The notes: a model not told the origin generated them from the letters alone. Positions 1 through 8,429 are shown, counted from the first letter of the stretch. The stretch is DNA of 49,128 bases from Luteitalea sp. (GCA_009377495.1 WHTZ01000045.1:1-49128); one strand, 5' to 3'. A program made the numbers and translations.

Positions 1-206
1 TGCTCGTTGTGCTGGCGCATGAGGATCTCGAAATCGAGCGCGCCGGCCTGCGCCGCCTCCCACAGCGGCGGCACGAAGTTCCACTCGTCCATGTACGGGA
101 CATCGACGGCATACTGCCGGAGGAACAACAGTCCGAGCAGCGCGGCGCTCAACACTGCGAGCACCGCAGGGGCGCGAACATAGTGGCGCTCGAAGCGATG
201 CAGCAC
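1..206 (-). CDS. Polytopic membrane protein, N-terminal part only (cut by window edge)
   Basis: Minus-strand reading continues off the left edge, so only about 68 codons are present. After a basic start (LHRFERHYV) comes one hydrophobic helix, then a loop reading VPYMDEWNFVPPLWEAA and ending in RQHNEH. The membrane protein at 40649-42619 has the same layout (VPLGDEWDIVPPTWSW ... AQHNEHRPAAPRLFY), so the two are paralogues. The shared DEW motif and QHNEH just after the first helix resemble the acidic first loop of GT-C-type enzymes, but I cannot name a substrate. The start is taken at a GTG at 206; no clear ribosome-binding site is visible. It diverges from the gene starting at 285. Confidence 0.6.
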   Translation of the reverse strand, partial: MLHRFERHYVRAPAVLAVLSAALLGLLFLRQYAVDVPYMDEWNFVPPLWEAAQAGALDFEILMRQHNE

Positions 207-284
207 GTGGCTATCCTCGCACGGACCGCTCGCGATCGCGTTGCCCGCACGAACGCCCACGGATCGCGTTATGCTCGATGTCCG

Positions 285-2174
285 ATGGGTCTACTGCGCG
301 AGACTCGCCACGCAAGAGAGCTCGCGATTGTCCTGGTATTGTATGGTCTGCTGGCTGCGGGCTCGAGCTGGCCGCTGCTGCGCGATTTCTCGACCCGGCT
401 GGTCGGTGATGTCCCGTATGATCAGCGTCACACCATCTGGATCCTCTGGCATATCAAGGAGGCACTCCTTGGTCGCCAGCCATGGCTCACGGCAGACCTC
501 CTCTTCTATCCCCATGGCGTCTCGACGCTGATCGATGGGGTCGGTCCGATCTCGGGGCTCTTTGCGCTGCCATTCTGGCCACAGGGGCCCGTCGCTGCTT
601 ACAACGGCGCCACGCTGGTGGCGCTCGCCCTCAGCGGCTGGTGTATGTACGTGCTGGCGCGGTACGGCCGTGGCTTGCTCTCGATCGTTGCTGGCGCACC
701 AGCGCCGCCGTCCGACCCGCCTGCGCTTCGCTCCGGCCGCCGAGCCGGATCGAGTCGGAGCGGGCTGCATCCGACCGCCGCGTTCTTCGCGGGCGCGGTC
801 TTCATGGTGTGGCCGATCCATCTTGTGGCGCTGTACGGTCATCTCGAAAAAGTGTTCGTCGGCTTGTTGCCGCTGAACGTGCTCGCCGGACTCCTGGCCT
901 ACGATCCCGCGCGATCGCCGCGCTGGCTGTGCGCACCAGCCGTGGCGTTGCTGCTGATCCTGCTCCACAACGGCAACCAGTTCACGTTCGCATTGTTGGC
1001 GCTGGCCGCGCTAGCCGCGCTCGGTCTCGTGCTTCGCCGAGGGGAGACGCGGCGCCCGTTCCTGGTCCGCGTGCTGGCGTCCGGCGCTATCGCGCTGGCG
1101 GTGACCGCGCCGCTGTTGATGAAGCTGGCGCACGTCGCGCGCGATCCGGCGATGAGTGTGACGCTCGGCGACCAATCTTCGCACTACGCGCCAGACCTCC
1201 TGCAGTTCTTCGTGCCCAGCATTCATCAGACGACCACGGGCCGTCTCTTCTACCCCCACTACGATACCGTGCTCCTCGACTTCACACGACAGTCTGTCAT
1301 TCCTGTGCTCTCGCCGCGAGCAGACTGGTACGGCAGCGGCATCGAAACGGCGGTCACGATTCCTATCACGATGCTCGTGCTCGCCTCGCTGGCGTGGTTC
1401 GGCAGTCGGCGCGCCACGGTCGCATGGCTGCTGTTCGGCGGAGCCTTCGTGGTGCTGGCAATGGGTCCCTCACTGCGGGTGGCGGGCTGGGACACGATCC
1501 CGCTGCCCTACGCCTGGCTATCGCGCGTCCCCGGCTTCGACGTGATGCGTACGCCTGGCCGCTTCATGATGATGGCATCGGTCGGCCTCGCGATCGTGGC
1601 GGCGCTCGGCCTCGCCAGGCTGATGGATCGCACGCCACGACGCGCGCACCTCGTGGCCCCGCTGCTGACGGTTCTCGTCCTCCTCGAGTGCTGGCCGCGA
1701 CCCTGGCCGCAACAGGTATTGCCGCCCGTGCCCACGTTCTACACACGCCTCGCGCAGGATCCGGGGAGGTACGCGGTGCTGGACCTGCCATCTGGCTTCG
1801 GGAGTCCCAACCATGCCTCCGCGTATCAGTACTACCAATTGACACACCGGAAGCCGATCGCCTGGGGATATCTTTCGCGACCGTTCGTACGGTATCCGAT
1901 CGACGGTCTCCGTGGGATTCTCGACGAGCACGCCCCCGATGCGATCGATACCCGCGAGCATCTGGCGCGCCTCGGCTATCGATTCGTCGTCTGGCACAAG
2001 CGTCACGCTGAGCTGTTCGGCAGCCGTCGGCCCGAGCAGGTGGGTGACGGACGATTTCGGGAGCCGCCAGCCGCCGCGCTGTCGAACGCGTTTCTGCGGC
2101 AAGCCTTCAAGGGCGAATCGCCGATCGTCGATGATGACCTGGTGACCGTGTATCGTATCGCCCACGGATTCTAA
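285..2174 (+). CDS. Large polytopic membrane protein, GT-C-like
   Basis: About 629 residues with roughly ten to twelve hydrophobic segments and a C-terminal soluble part (about residues 480-629). After the first helix a loop carries WHIKEALLGRQPW and LLFYPHGVS, an arrangement I associate with bacterial GT-C-like or YfhO-like membrane proteins; donor and acceptor are unknown. The open frame extends upstream to 9, but that part is antisense to the divergent gene ending at 206, so the ATG at 285 (MGLLRETRH) directly before the first helix is preferred. An arginine-rich low-complexity insert (about residues 140-165, bases 700-765) interrupts the membrane region and looks like an inserted palindromic repeat. 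A 156-nt gap containing hairpins separates it from the next gene. Confidence 0.6.
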   Translation: MGLLRETRHARELAIVLVLYGLLAAGSSWPLLRDFSTRLVGDVPYDQRHTIWILWHIKEALLGRQPWLTADLLFYPHGVSTLIDGVGPISGLFALPFWPQGPVAAYNGATLVALALSGWCMYVLARYGRGLLSIVAGAPAPPSDPPALRSGRRAGSSRSGLHPTAAFFAGAVFMVWPIHLVALYGHLEKVFVGLLPLNVLAGLLAYDPARSPRWLCAPAVALLLILLHNGNQFTFALLALAALAALGLVLRRGETRRPFLVRVLASGAIALAVTAPLLMKLAHVARDPAMSVTLGDQSSHYAPDLLQFFVPSIHQTTTGRLFYPHYDTVLLDFTRQSVIPVLSPRADWYGSGIETAVTIPITMLVLASLAWFGSRRATVAWLLFGGAFVVLAMGPSLRVAGWDTIPLPYAWLSRVPGFDVMRTPGRFMMMASVGLAIVAALGLARLMDRTPRRAHLVAPLLTVLVLLECWPRPWPQQVLPPVPTFYTRLAQDPGRYAVLDLPSGFGSPNHASAYQYYQLTHRKPIAWGYLSRPFVRYPIDGLRGILDEHAPDAIDTREHLARLGYRFVVWHKRHAELFGSRRPEQVGDGRFREPPAAALSNAFLRQAFKGESPIVDDDLVTVYRIAHGF

Positions 2175-2214
2175 GGTAGTGTCTGCTGGGCGCTCCGCGT
2201 GCCTAGGGCCGCGC

Positions 2215-2275
2215 GGCGCGTTCGGCGAACGCGCCCTACCATGGTTGAAGGTAGGGACGCCTCGCCGAGGCGTCC
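2215..2275. repeat. Array of three hairpins around a CCTACC/GGTAGG core
   Basis: Three perfect inverted repeats lie nearly end to end: a 9-bp stem at 2215-2223/2227-2235, a 6-bp stem CCTACC/GGTAGG at 2235-2240/2250-2255, and a 9-bp stem at 2255-2263/2267-2275. The same CCCTAC...GGTAGGG core between GC-rich stems occurs at the right end of the window (49064-49083). It looks like an interspersed palindromic repeat unit. It could also act as a processing site or terminator between the membrane protein and the GT2 gene. Confidence 0.7.
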
Positions 2276-2330
2276 GCTCGCACTCGCGGGCTGTTGTTCG
2301 TTTCGTGCTCCCCGTGTCAGAGTGGAGGCC

Positions 2331-3668
2331 GTGTCAGGGCCGAGTCATGGTGTCGACCTGTCGGTCGTCATTCCCGCGTTCCATGAGGGTCACAGCCTCA
2401 CCGCATTGCTTCCCGAGCTGAGCCGGACGCTCGCGGGGCTCGGCGTCACCTACGAGCTGCTGGTCGTCACCCGCGATCTCGATCGTTCGACAACAACCGC
2501 GGTGGAGCGGGCCGGAGCCCGGCACATCGTCCCCGAGCAGGACGGCTACGGCGTCGCGCTGATGGCCGGCTGTGCCGAGGCCCGCGGCGAGTACATCCTG
2601 ACGATGGACGCGGATCTGGCGCCGGAGACGACGTTCGTACGCACGCTGTGGGCGGCGCGGATCGGGGCCAAGGTCACGATTGCCTCGCGATACGTCCAAG
2701 GCGGCGAGGCGCGGGTGCCGTGGCGACGGTGGCTGCTGAGCCGAGCGCTGAACCTCTTCTTCCGGCGTGGCCTCAGCGTGCCGATTCGCGATCTGTCGAG
2801 CAGCGTTCGTCTCTACGACGCGGCGATACTGCGGGACCTCCAGCACGACGCTCGCGACCTCGATATCTTGCCGGAGGTGATCGTGCGGGCCTTTGCCGAG
2901 GGTTGGGTCGTGCGAGAGGTGCCGTTCACCTACGCGCCGCGCCTCGACGGCAGCTCGCGGCGAGGTCGCTGGAGGCTCGCAGGCGCCTACTTGCAGACGT
3001 TCTGGTCTCTCTGGAAGCACCACAACTCGATTGTCGCCGCCGATTATGACGATCGCGCGCACGACAGCATCATCTGGCTACAACGCTACTGGCAGCGCAG
3101 CCGGTACCGCCACGTCACCGATCTCATCGCCGCGCAGGGGGCCGTGCTCGACGTTGGCTGCGGCTCGAGCCGCATCATTGTCACGTTGCCGCCGGGCAGC
3201 GTGGCGATCGACATCCTTCGCCGCAAGCTGCGCTACGCCCGCAGATTCGGCCGCCCGGTCGTGCAGGCGTCCGGCTTTGCACTACCCGTCCGCGACGGCG
3301 CGTTCCCCTGCGTGCTCTGTTCGCAGGTCATCGAGCACGTGCCCAAAGAGTCGCCGATCCTGGATGAGCTGTGCCGGGCACTCGCGCCGGGGGGACGCTT
3401 GGTGATCGGCACGCCCGACTACGCGAACTGGCAATGGGTCTGGATGGAAAAAGCCTATGGGCTGGCCGCGCCCGGCGGGTATGCTGACGAGCACATTGCG
3501 CACTACACATACGATGAGTTGATGGAGATCTTCACGACGCGCGGGTTTCGCTTCGAGGAGGCACGTTACATTCTGCGGGGTGAGCTGATCATGGCCTTCA
3601 GGAAAGGAGGCGCCATGATGGTGCACGGTCGAAGAGTACGGCAAGATTGCACTCTGCACGATGAATAG
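2331..3668 (+). CDS. GT2 glycosyltransferase fused to SAM methyltransferase
   Basis: About 445 residues from the GTG at 2331. Residues 8-235 form a GT-A fold of family GT2 (dolichyl-phosphate-mannose-synthase-like): SVVIPAFHEG at 11-20, DxD metal motif DAD at 93-95, and a polyprenyl-phosphate glycosyltransferase-like region with RDLSSSVRLY. After a short linker, residues 265-430 are a class I methyltransferase with motif I VLDVGCGSS (272-280) and IEHVPKE and LAPGGRL further on. So one chain probably transfers a sugar to a polyprenyl carrier or glycan and methylates a product. The frame is open upstream to 2199, but that stretch is the hairpin repeat. GGAGG lies only 2 nt before the GTG, so GTG 2322 is an alternative. 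The stop overlaps the next start by 8 nt. Confidence 0.75.
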   Translation: MSGPSHGVDLSVVIPAFHEGHSLTALLPELSRTLAGLGVTYELLVVTRDLDRSTTTAVERAGARHIVPEQDGYGVALMAGCAEARGEYILTMDADLAPETTFVRTLWAARIGAKVTIASRYVQGGEARVPWRRWLLSRALNLFFRRGLSVPIRDLSSSVRLYDAAILRDLQHDARDLDILPEVIVRAFAEGWVVREVPFTYAPRLDGSSRRGRWRLAGAYLQTFWSLWKHHNSIVAADYDDRAHDSIIWLQRYWQRSRYRHVTDLIAAQGAVLDVGCGSSRIIVTLPPGSVAIDILRRKLRYARRFGRPVVQASGFALPVRDGAFPCVLCSQVIEHVPKESPILDELCRALAPGGRLVIGTPDYANWQWVWMEKAYGLAAPGGYADEHIAHYTYDELMEIFTTRGFRFEEARYILRGELIMAFRKGGAMMVHGRRVRQDCTLHDE

Positions 3669-5004
3669 GCGAGCTCTCCTGACGCTACTCGGTGCACCGG
3701 TGGGGACGGCGCTCGCGTGTGCCAGGCGGCCTCGGTGGCGCGCCGGCGTGGCGGCCGTAGACATCACGCCCACCACCGAGATCTGGATGGCCGGGTACGC
3801 CGCGCGAACGCGGCCATCGCAGGGCGCTCAGATGCCGCTTCATGCCAAGGCGCTCGCGCTCGAAGATGAACAGGGAGCGCGCGCAGTGCTGGTCGCGGCG
3901 GACCTCCTCGGGTTTGCGGGCCGGATGACCGAGCGTGTGGCGACCGCGGCCGAGCGGCGCTATGGGCTTCCGCGGGCGCGCCTGCTGTTGAACGCCAGCC
4001 ATACCCACTGCGGACCGGTCGTGGACGACATGCTGTCCGTGGCATACGACCTCACGGCTGAGCAGCGCGATACAATCCACGTGTACTCGCGTGAGCTCGA
4101 GACGAAGGTCGTCGCCGTGATTGGTGAGGCGCTCGAGCGGCTGCGACCTGCCAGCTTGAGCGTCGGTGAGGGAATGGCACGGTTTGCGGCCAACCGGCGT
4201 GTGGACTTCACGCCCGACGGCCCCGTGGACCACTCTGTGCCCGTGCTTCGCGTCGACGGATCGCGCGATGTGCCGCTGGCCATCGTCTTCGGTTATGCCT
4301 GCCACAACACGACGCTCCCGGCCGACTTCGTACAGTTTCACGGAGACTACGCGGGAGTCGCACAGGCGGTGCTCGAGCGACGGTATCCGGGAGCCCGCGC
4401 ACTGTTCGTGACGGGTTGTGGCGGCGATGCGAACCCGAAGCCGCGGGGCACGCTGGATCTGGCCGAGCGGCACGGCCAGGCCCTCGCGGGCGTCGTCGTC
4501 AGCACAATGGCATCGACGACACCGGTGGCAGGCCCGCTCAGCGCCGCCTACGACACCGTCGCGCTGCCGTACGCGGACACGCCCGGACGAGAGGTCTGGC
4601 AATCGAAGCTCGAGGATCAGGACCAGTATGTGCGGCGTCACGCCGGCCTGATGCTGGAGCAGCTCGAGCGCGGACGCGCGCTGCCCGCGGCGCATCCCGC
4701 GCCGGTCCAGATATGGCGCTTCGGCCGCGACCTCACGCTGGTGGCGCTCGGCGGTGAAGTAGTGGTCGACTACGCGCTGCGGCTGAAGAAGACGTACGCG
4801 CCTCGGCGGTTGTGGGTCGCCGGATACAGCAACGACGTCTTCGCCTACGTCCCTTCCCGGCGCGTGCTCGAGGAGGGCGGGTACGAGGGCGGCGGTGCAA
4901 TGATCTATTACGGCAAGCCAAGCGCCTTCGCCCCATCGGTCGAAGAGCGCATCCACGACAAGATCAACGATCTGATGCAGACCGTGACCGACGCGGTCGA
5001 GTGA
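3661..5004 (+). CDS. Neutral/alkaline ceramidase-like hydrolase, catalytic domain only
   Basis: 447 residues resembling the N-terminal catalytic domain of neutral/alkaline non-lysosomal ceramidases, zinc amidases that cleave N-acyl sphingoid bases. The family zinc motif appears as NASHTHCGP (residues 111-119, H114 and H116), preceded by VAAVDITP and GYAAR as in the family. Full-length enzymes are usually 650-750 residues and carry a C-terminal Ig-like domain, which is missing here. The N-terminus MNRRALLTLLGAPVGTALAC has paired arginines, a hydrophobic stretch and a Cys20 that could be a weak lipobox, so export or membrane anchoring is likely. It overlaps the GT2-methyltransferase by 8 nt, suggesting translational coupling. 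The true substrate may be another amide-linked lipid. Confidence 0.7.
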   Translation: MNRRALLTLLGAPVGTALACARRPRWRAGVAAVDITPTTEIWMAGYAARTRPSQGAQMPLHAKALALEDEQGARAVLVAADLLGFAGRMTERVATAAERRYGLPRARLLLNASHTHCGPVVDDMLSVAYDLTAEQRDTIHVYSRELETKVVAVIGEALERLRPASLSVGEGMARFAANRRVDFTPDGPVDHSVPVLRVDGSRDVPLAIVFGYACHNTTLPADFVQFHGDYAGVAQAVLERRYPGARALFVTGCGGDANPKPRGTLDLAERHGQALAGVVVSTMASTTPVAGPLSAAYDTVALPYADTPGREVWQSKLEDQDQYVRRHAGLMLEQLERGRALPAAHPAPVQIWRFGRDLTLVALGGEVVVDYALRLKKTYAPRRLWVAGYSNDVFAYVPSRRVLEEGGYEGGGAMIYYGKPSAFAPSVEERIHDKINDLMQTVTDAVE

Positions 5005-5084
5005 GAACGGAGGTCACCGGTGAAGGATCATCTGTCTATCTTGCCACGGCATAGCAAGTGAGCCGAGAACCACGTTCATGCAGC

Positions 5085-6830
5085 ATGACACCGCCACGAC
5101 ATACCGTCCGCCGCGACGTACCCGTGCTCCTGGTCGTCGCGAGCGCCGTGCTCGTGGCCTGGGCCTTCATCGTGCCTATCTTCGAGGCACCCGACGAATT
5201 CCTCCACTGGCAGTACGCGCGCCACCTGCACGACCACTGGCGCCTGCCGATCTACGGACCCACGTTCGCGGAAGCCAACTCACCACCTCTCTACTATGCG
5301 GCTGTCGCGCCAGCCGCCACACAGACGACCACGCCGCCGCTGGCGATCTGGGTGGACGCCACAGGTGCGCACAGCATGCCGCTGGCACCGCATCTCTATC
5401 TCTCGTCCGAGCACGATCTACGGCATTACTGGCCGATCCGCCGGACGCGTCTGCTCAGCGCGCTCATGTCGCTCGGCACGATCGCGCTCTGCGGCCTCGC
5501 CGCTTTCGAGGTCACGGGCCGCGTCAGCACGGCGCTGCTCGCGGCCGGCTTCGCGGCATTCCTGCCACAGTTCAGCTTCCGCGGCACCCACGTCAGCAAC
5601 GACGCGCTGGTGACGACCATGGCCGCGTGGACGCTCATCCTCATGCTGCGTATCGTCTGCCGCGGGTTCACGTGGCGCCGCGGCGTGCTGGCGGCCATTG
5701 CGCTGGCGGCGGCGTATCTCTCGAAGATCAACGCGATTGCTCTTGCGCCGGCGCTGGCCCTTGTCATCGTGACGGAGCCAGGGTTGTGGCGCCAGCGTGT
5801 GACGCGCCTGAGCGTGTTGGGCGTGGCACTGGCGATCGTCGCACCATGGTCCATGCGCAACGTGATGCTCTATGGCGATCCGTTCGCGAGCGGGGCGATG
5901 CACACCGCGGTTGCGGGTATGGTCTCCGAGCGCTCGCTGTGGGACCCCCACTTCATCACGACCTTCCCGCGGGAGCTCTTCAAATCGTTCATCGGGTCCT
6001 TTGGCCACTTGAACCTGTGGCTGCCAAAGTGGATCCACGCTCTCTACATGGCGTTCATGCTGGTGGCGACTACGGGCTTTTTGCGCCGCACGCTGCGGGA
6101 TCCGGCGTTCCGCCGACTGGCCGCGGTTCTCGTCACCACCATCCTTTGCAGTTACGCGGTCGCTCTGCACATCAACCTGACGTTCGATCAGCCGCAAGGG
6201 CGCTATCTGTTCCCGGCCCTGCCCGCGATCATGGTGCTGCTCGCGGTAGGCTTGGAGGACTGGCGTCCCTGGGCGAGCGGCCAGCGCTGGCCCGCGCGCG
6301 CGACCGTCGGCGTCTGGGCCGCGGCCAACCTGGCGATCCTCGGGTTCATTGTCTATCCCGCGTACTATCCGCCGACCGTCTCAACCATCTCCAGAGCCAT
6401 GCTCGTCGTCAGGCCAAGACCGGCGCAGCATCTGGCCAACGGGCCAAACGCCGACGAGTACACGATCACCGGGCCCCGGCCTGAGCTCCAAGCCGACGTG
6501 CGCGTGCCGACCGTAGATGCGGGCTTCACGTTCTTCGATCTCGAAGGGCAACTACCGTCGCGCGATCAGCGCGGCTCGATCCTTTACACGCTGGAGGACC
6601 GGGACGATCGTGGCGTCGTGACGCACGAGATCGCGACGCGCTTCGAGTGGCGCGCGGACGGGCAGCGGCGCACTGTGTTCGTAGCGTTGCTGAAGGACCC
6701 GCGCTGGACCGGCACTGTCACGCGCGTACGACTACGGCTAGTCGACAAGGCCGGTGATGCCGACCGCGGTCGATCCCTCAGGCTGCGAAACGTGCGGCTA
6801 GCGGGAAGTCTCCCTGGCCACGACTTCTAA
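5085..6830 (+). CDS. GT-C-like membrane protein (DUF2142/GT39-like)
   Basis: About 581 residues. An N-terminal helix is followed by a loop with FEAPDEFLHWQYARHL, the Asp-Glu motif of the first periplasmic loop in GT-C polyprenyl-phosphate-dependent glycosyltransferases. Several further helices follow, then a soluble C-terminal domain (about 450-581) rich in beta structure. Likely role (inference): sugar transfer from a lipid carrier on the outer face of the inner membrane. An in-frame GTG at 5058 is an alternative start; ATG 5085 sits nearer the first helix. It ends the plus-strand series 285-6830. A similar protein is at 23691. Confidence 0.65.
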   Translation: MTPPRHTVRRDVPVLLVVASAVLVAWAFIVPIFEAPDEFLHWQYARHLHDHWRLPIYGPTFAEANSPPLYYAAVAPAATQTTTPPLAIWVDATGAHSMPLAPHLYLSSEHDLRHYWPIRRTRLLSALMSLGTIALCGLAAFEVTGRVSTALLAAGFAAFLPQFSFRGTHVSNDALVTTMAAWTLILMLRIVCRGFTWRRGVLAAIALAAAYLSKINAIALAPALALVIVTEPGLWRQRVTRLSVLGVALAIVAPWSMRNVMLYGDPFASGAMHTAVAGMVSERSLWDPHFITTFPRELFKSFIGSFGHLNLWLPKWIHALYMAFMLVATTGFLRRTLRDPAFRRLAAVLVTTILCSYAVALHINLTFDQPQGRYLFPALPAIMVLLAVGLEDWRPWASGQRWPARATVGVWAAANLAILGFIVYPAYYPPTVSTISRAMLVVRPRPAQHLANGPNADEYTITGPRPELQADVRVPTVDAGFTFFDLEGQLPSRDQRGSILYTLEDRDDRGVVTHEIATRFEWRADGQRRTVFVALLKDPRWTGTVTRVRLRLVDKAGDADRGRSLRLRNVRLAGSLPGHDF

Positions 6831-6917
6831 CGCCTCGTCTGTCACCTTTACAGCGCGACTATTCAGGTAGGAACGTGAGAAGGCTCTGCAGAAGGTGGAG
6901 GGCCGCTGACCAGGGGG

Positions 6918-6946
6918 TGGACATACAGTCCGATGTTCCCTACTAT
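6918..6946 (+). promoter_or_regulatory. Putative vapBC promoter with ATACAGT direct repeats
   Basis: TGGACA (6918-6923) and TACTAT (6941-6946), 17 nt apart, fit a sigma-70-type promoter. ATACAGT occurs at 6923-6929 and again at 6945-6951, two helical turns apart, touching the -35 and -10 boxes. That layout would suit autorepression by the antitoxin. This is inference from sequence only. Confidence 0.35.
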
Positions 6947-6966
6947 ACAGTTTGAGCGAGAAGGCG

Positions 6967-7221
6967 ATGTCGATCAGTACGGGAGCCCCCAAGAAACGAA
7001 TGCCTGCCGAAGGGACAGCGAGCCGACGCCGTTGGGTCCGCAAGAACATTCGCGTTGATCAGCGCAAGCTAGATGCGGCACGACGAGCGCTAGGGGTTCG
7101 AACGGAAACGGAAACAGTGGATGCGGCGCTCGACGCCGTCACGTTGAGGCGCGAGCTGATGTACGGCGTGCGCCGGATTCGTGACGCCGGCGGGATCATC
7201 GATATCTATGCGGGCCGCTAA
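6967..7221 (+). CDS. vapB: Type II antitoxin, VapB-like
   Basis: About 84 residues, basic at the N-terminus. The central RVDQRKLDAARRALGVRTET followed by ETVDAALDAVTLRREL is typical of VapB/DUF2191-type ribbon-helix-helix antitoxins. The C-terminal part (RIRDAGGIIDIYAGR) would be the flexible toxin-binding tail. An upstream TTG at 6952 is in frame, but ATG 6967 has AAGG just before it. The PIN-domain gene starts 27 nt downstream on the same strand. Expected role: dimeric DNA binding at its own promoter and neutralisation of the toxin. Confidence 0.8.
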   Translation: MSISTGAPKKRMPAEGTASRRRWVRKNIRVDQRKLDAARRALGVRTETETVDAALDAVTLRRELMYGVRRIRDAGGIIDIYAGR

Positions 7222-7248
7222 TTCTGGTCTGGGGGCCCGTCTGACACG

Positions 7249-7749
7249 ATGCCTCGCTACACGCTGGATACCAACGTCTACATCGATGCGTTCAACCATC
7301 CCCAAGAGGAAGCCGCGCTCGATTCTTTTCTTGCGCGTACGGCTCCACATGTGCACTTGAGCGCCGTCGTCATGCAGGAGCTCGGAGCAGGCGCACGAAC
7401 GACGGCGCAAGCCCACGTCCTGCAATCGGACATCTTCGCCCCCTTCGCGCGTCGGCGCCGGACGTTTGGACCGTCCGTCGACGCCTTCAAAACCTGCGGC
7501 GAAATCCTCGCTCACCTTTGGCGTCGCGACGGCGTACCCTATGCCAAACGCCGACGTTCTCTCGTGAACGACATTTTGCTCGCCCTCTCCTGTCGAGAAC
7601 ATGGCATCGTCCTCGTGACGAAGGATGGTGACTTCGACACGCTTCGGCCGTTCATCCGAGGGTTCTCGCATCTGCGCCCCTGGCCACCCCTCGCGACACG
7701 CCTCGAGAGGGGTCTCAGAGCTCAGCGAAGCCGCCGACAACGTCGCTGA
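7249..7749 (+). CDS. vapC: PIN-domain ribonuclease toxin, VapC-like
   Basis: 166 residues with a complete PIN active site: YTLDTNVYID (D7), QELG (E44), VNDILLA (D108) and VTKDGDFDTL (D126 and D128). PIN toxins are Mg-dependent endoribonucleases, often acting on tRNA or rRNA. All acidic positions are present, so it is probably active. The gene follows vapB by 27 nt and is presumably co-transcribed. The last 25 residues are basic and of low complexity. Downstream sequence holds only gene relics, so the pair sits at the edge of a decayed region. Confidence 0.85.
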   Translation: MPRYTLDTNVYIDAFNHPQEEAALDSFLARTAPHVHLSAVVMQELGAGARTTAQAHVLQSDIFAPFARRRRTFGPSVDAFKTCGEILAHLWRRDGVPYAKRRRSLVNDILLALSCREHGIVLVTKDGDFDTLRPFIRGFSHLRPWPPLATRLERGLRAQRSRRQRR

Positions 7750-7773
7750 TCGCGTGCGTCGCGGACCGATCGA

Positions 7774-7881
7774 TCATTCGGAAGGGGCTGACTCGTGAGA
7801 GATCGAGGAAGGTGTAGGCTCCGCGGTGATCACGGCACCGAACTCTCGATCGGCGAGCTCAGAGACGGCGCGCACGGACGT
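7774..7881 (-). pseudogene. Relic of the LAEG-repeat secreted protein C-terminus
   Basis: Minus-strand codons read VSELADREFGAVIT, matching VPELADQEFGAVIS in the last repeat of the large protein at 8430-11972. In-frame stops sit at both ends (7882-7884 and 7774-7776), leaving about 35 codons. It is a fragment of a third copy of that repeat module, in the same orientation as the intact gene about 650 bp away. Confidence 0.6.
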
Positions 7882-7976
7882 TCATTTCGGCTCGGACGCG
7901 CCATGCGGCGTCAAACCGCACTGCCAATCGTATCCGAGGACGCCTCCAGCCTGCTCATACGGTCACCGTCGGCTAT

Positions 7977-8282
7977 TTGCCACAGGTTATGCAAATTGCA
8001 ACGCTCCACTGGGCCGTCAACATCACGGTGACGGGCTTTTCTGCTAACGGCGGTCTCACGGCATGGGGCAACGGTTGGGTAAAGCCCCACACCAGTGTCA
8101 TCAACTACTCGGCCGGCCACTCACCGTCGGTGTCTAATAGCCTGAACCTGCAGGGCTGTTTGCTCACAGACAACCCCAACATCCCACCTGAGTGCGTTGG
8201 CGACGGCGCCGACATCGTGGTGGAGGCCTTCGGCAGCTCAACGCACGTGATCATCGACGTCATCGGCTATTTCTATTTTTAG
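7977..8282 (+). pseudogene. Truncated copy of small secreted 'LVDTRG...DVxGY' protein
   Basis: The reading VNITVTGFSANGGLTAW, then TSVINYSAGHSPSV, and the end THVIIDVIGYFYF closely match the second half of the secreted protein at 16805-17332 (VNITVTGFSANGALTVW, TSVINYSAGHEPSV, THVIIDVMGYLP). The first half, with signal peptide and PCRLVDTRG, is absent; upstream sequence gives only partly similar readings in another frame. It is probably a 5'-truncated pseudogene, although a TTG-initiated short product cannot be excluded. Between 8283 and 8429 I see nothing recognisable. Confidence 0.6.
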
Positions 8283-8429
8283 CCGCCGCAGTGAGCGGGC
8301 ACGCCACCGGTGCGGCACACACGCGGCGCGCTCGCCTGCGCGGACTTGTCAGCAGCCAGCGTGGGGTCACCGCGTGTGTATGTGGGCGTCAGCGAACCGC
8401 GGGATTCTGCTTGTCGCTGCTCTGAGAGG

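Noticed and set aside
482..2011. 509-codon open frame within the first membrane protein
   Set aside because: Arg/Ala-rich out-of-frame reading; the frame starting at 285 has clear membrane helices.
3685..4956. 423-codon open frame opposite the ceramidase-like gene
   Set aside because: The sense strand carries the ceramidase zinc motif; the antisense reading has none.
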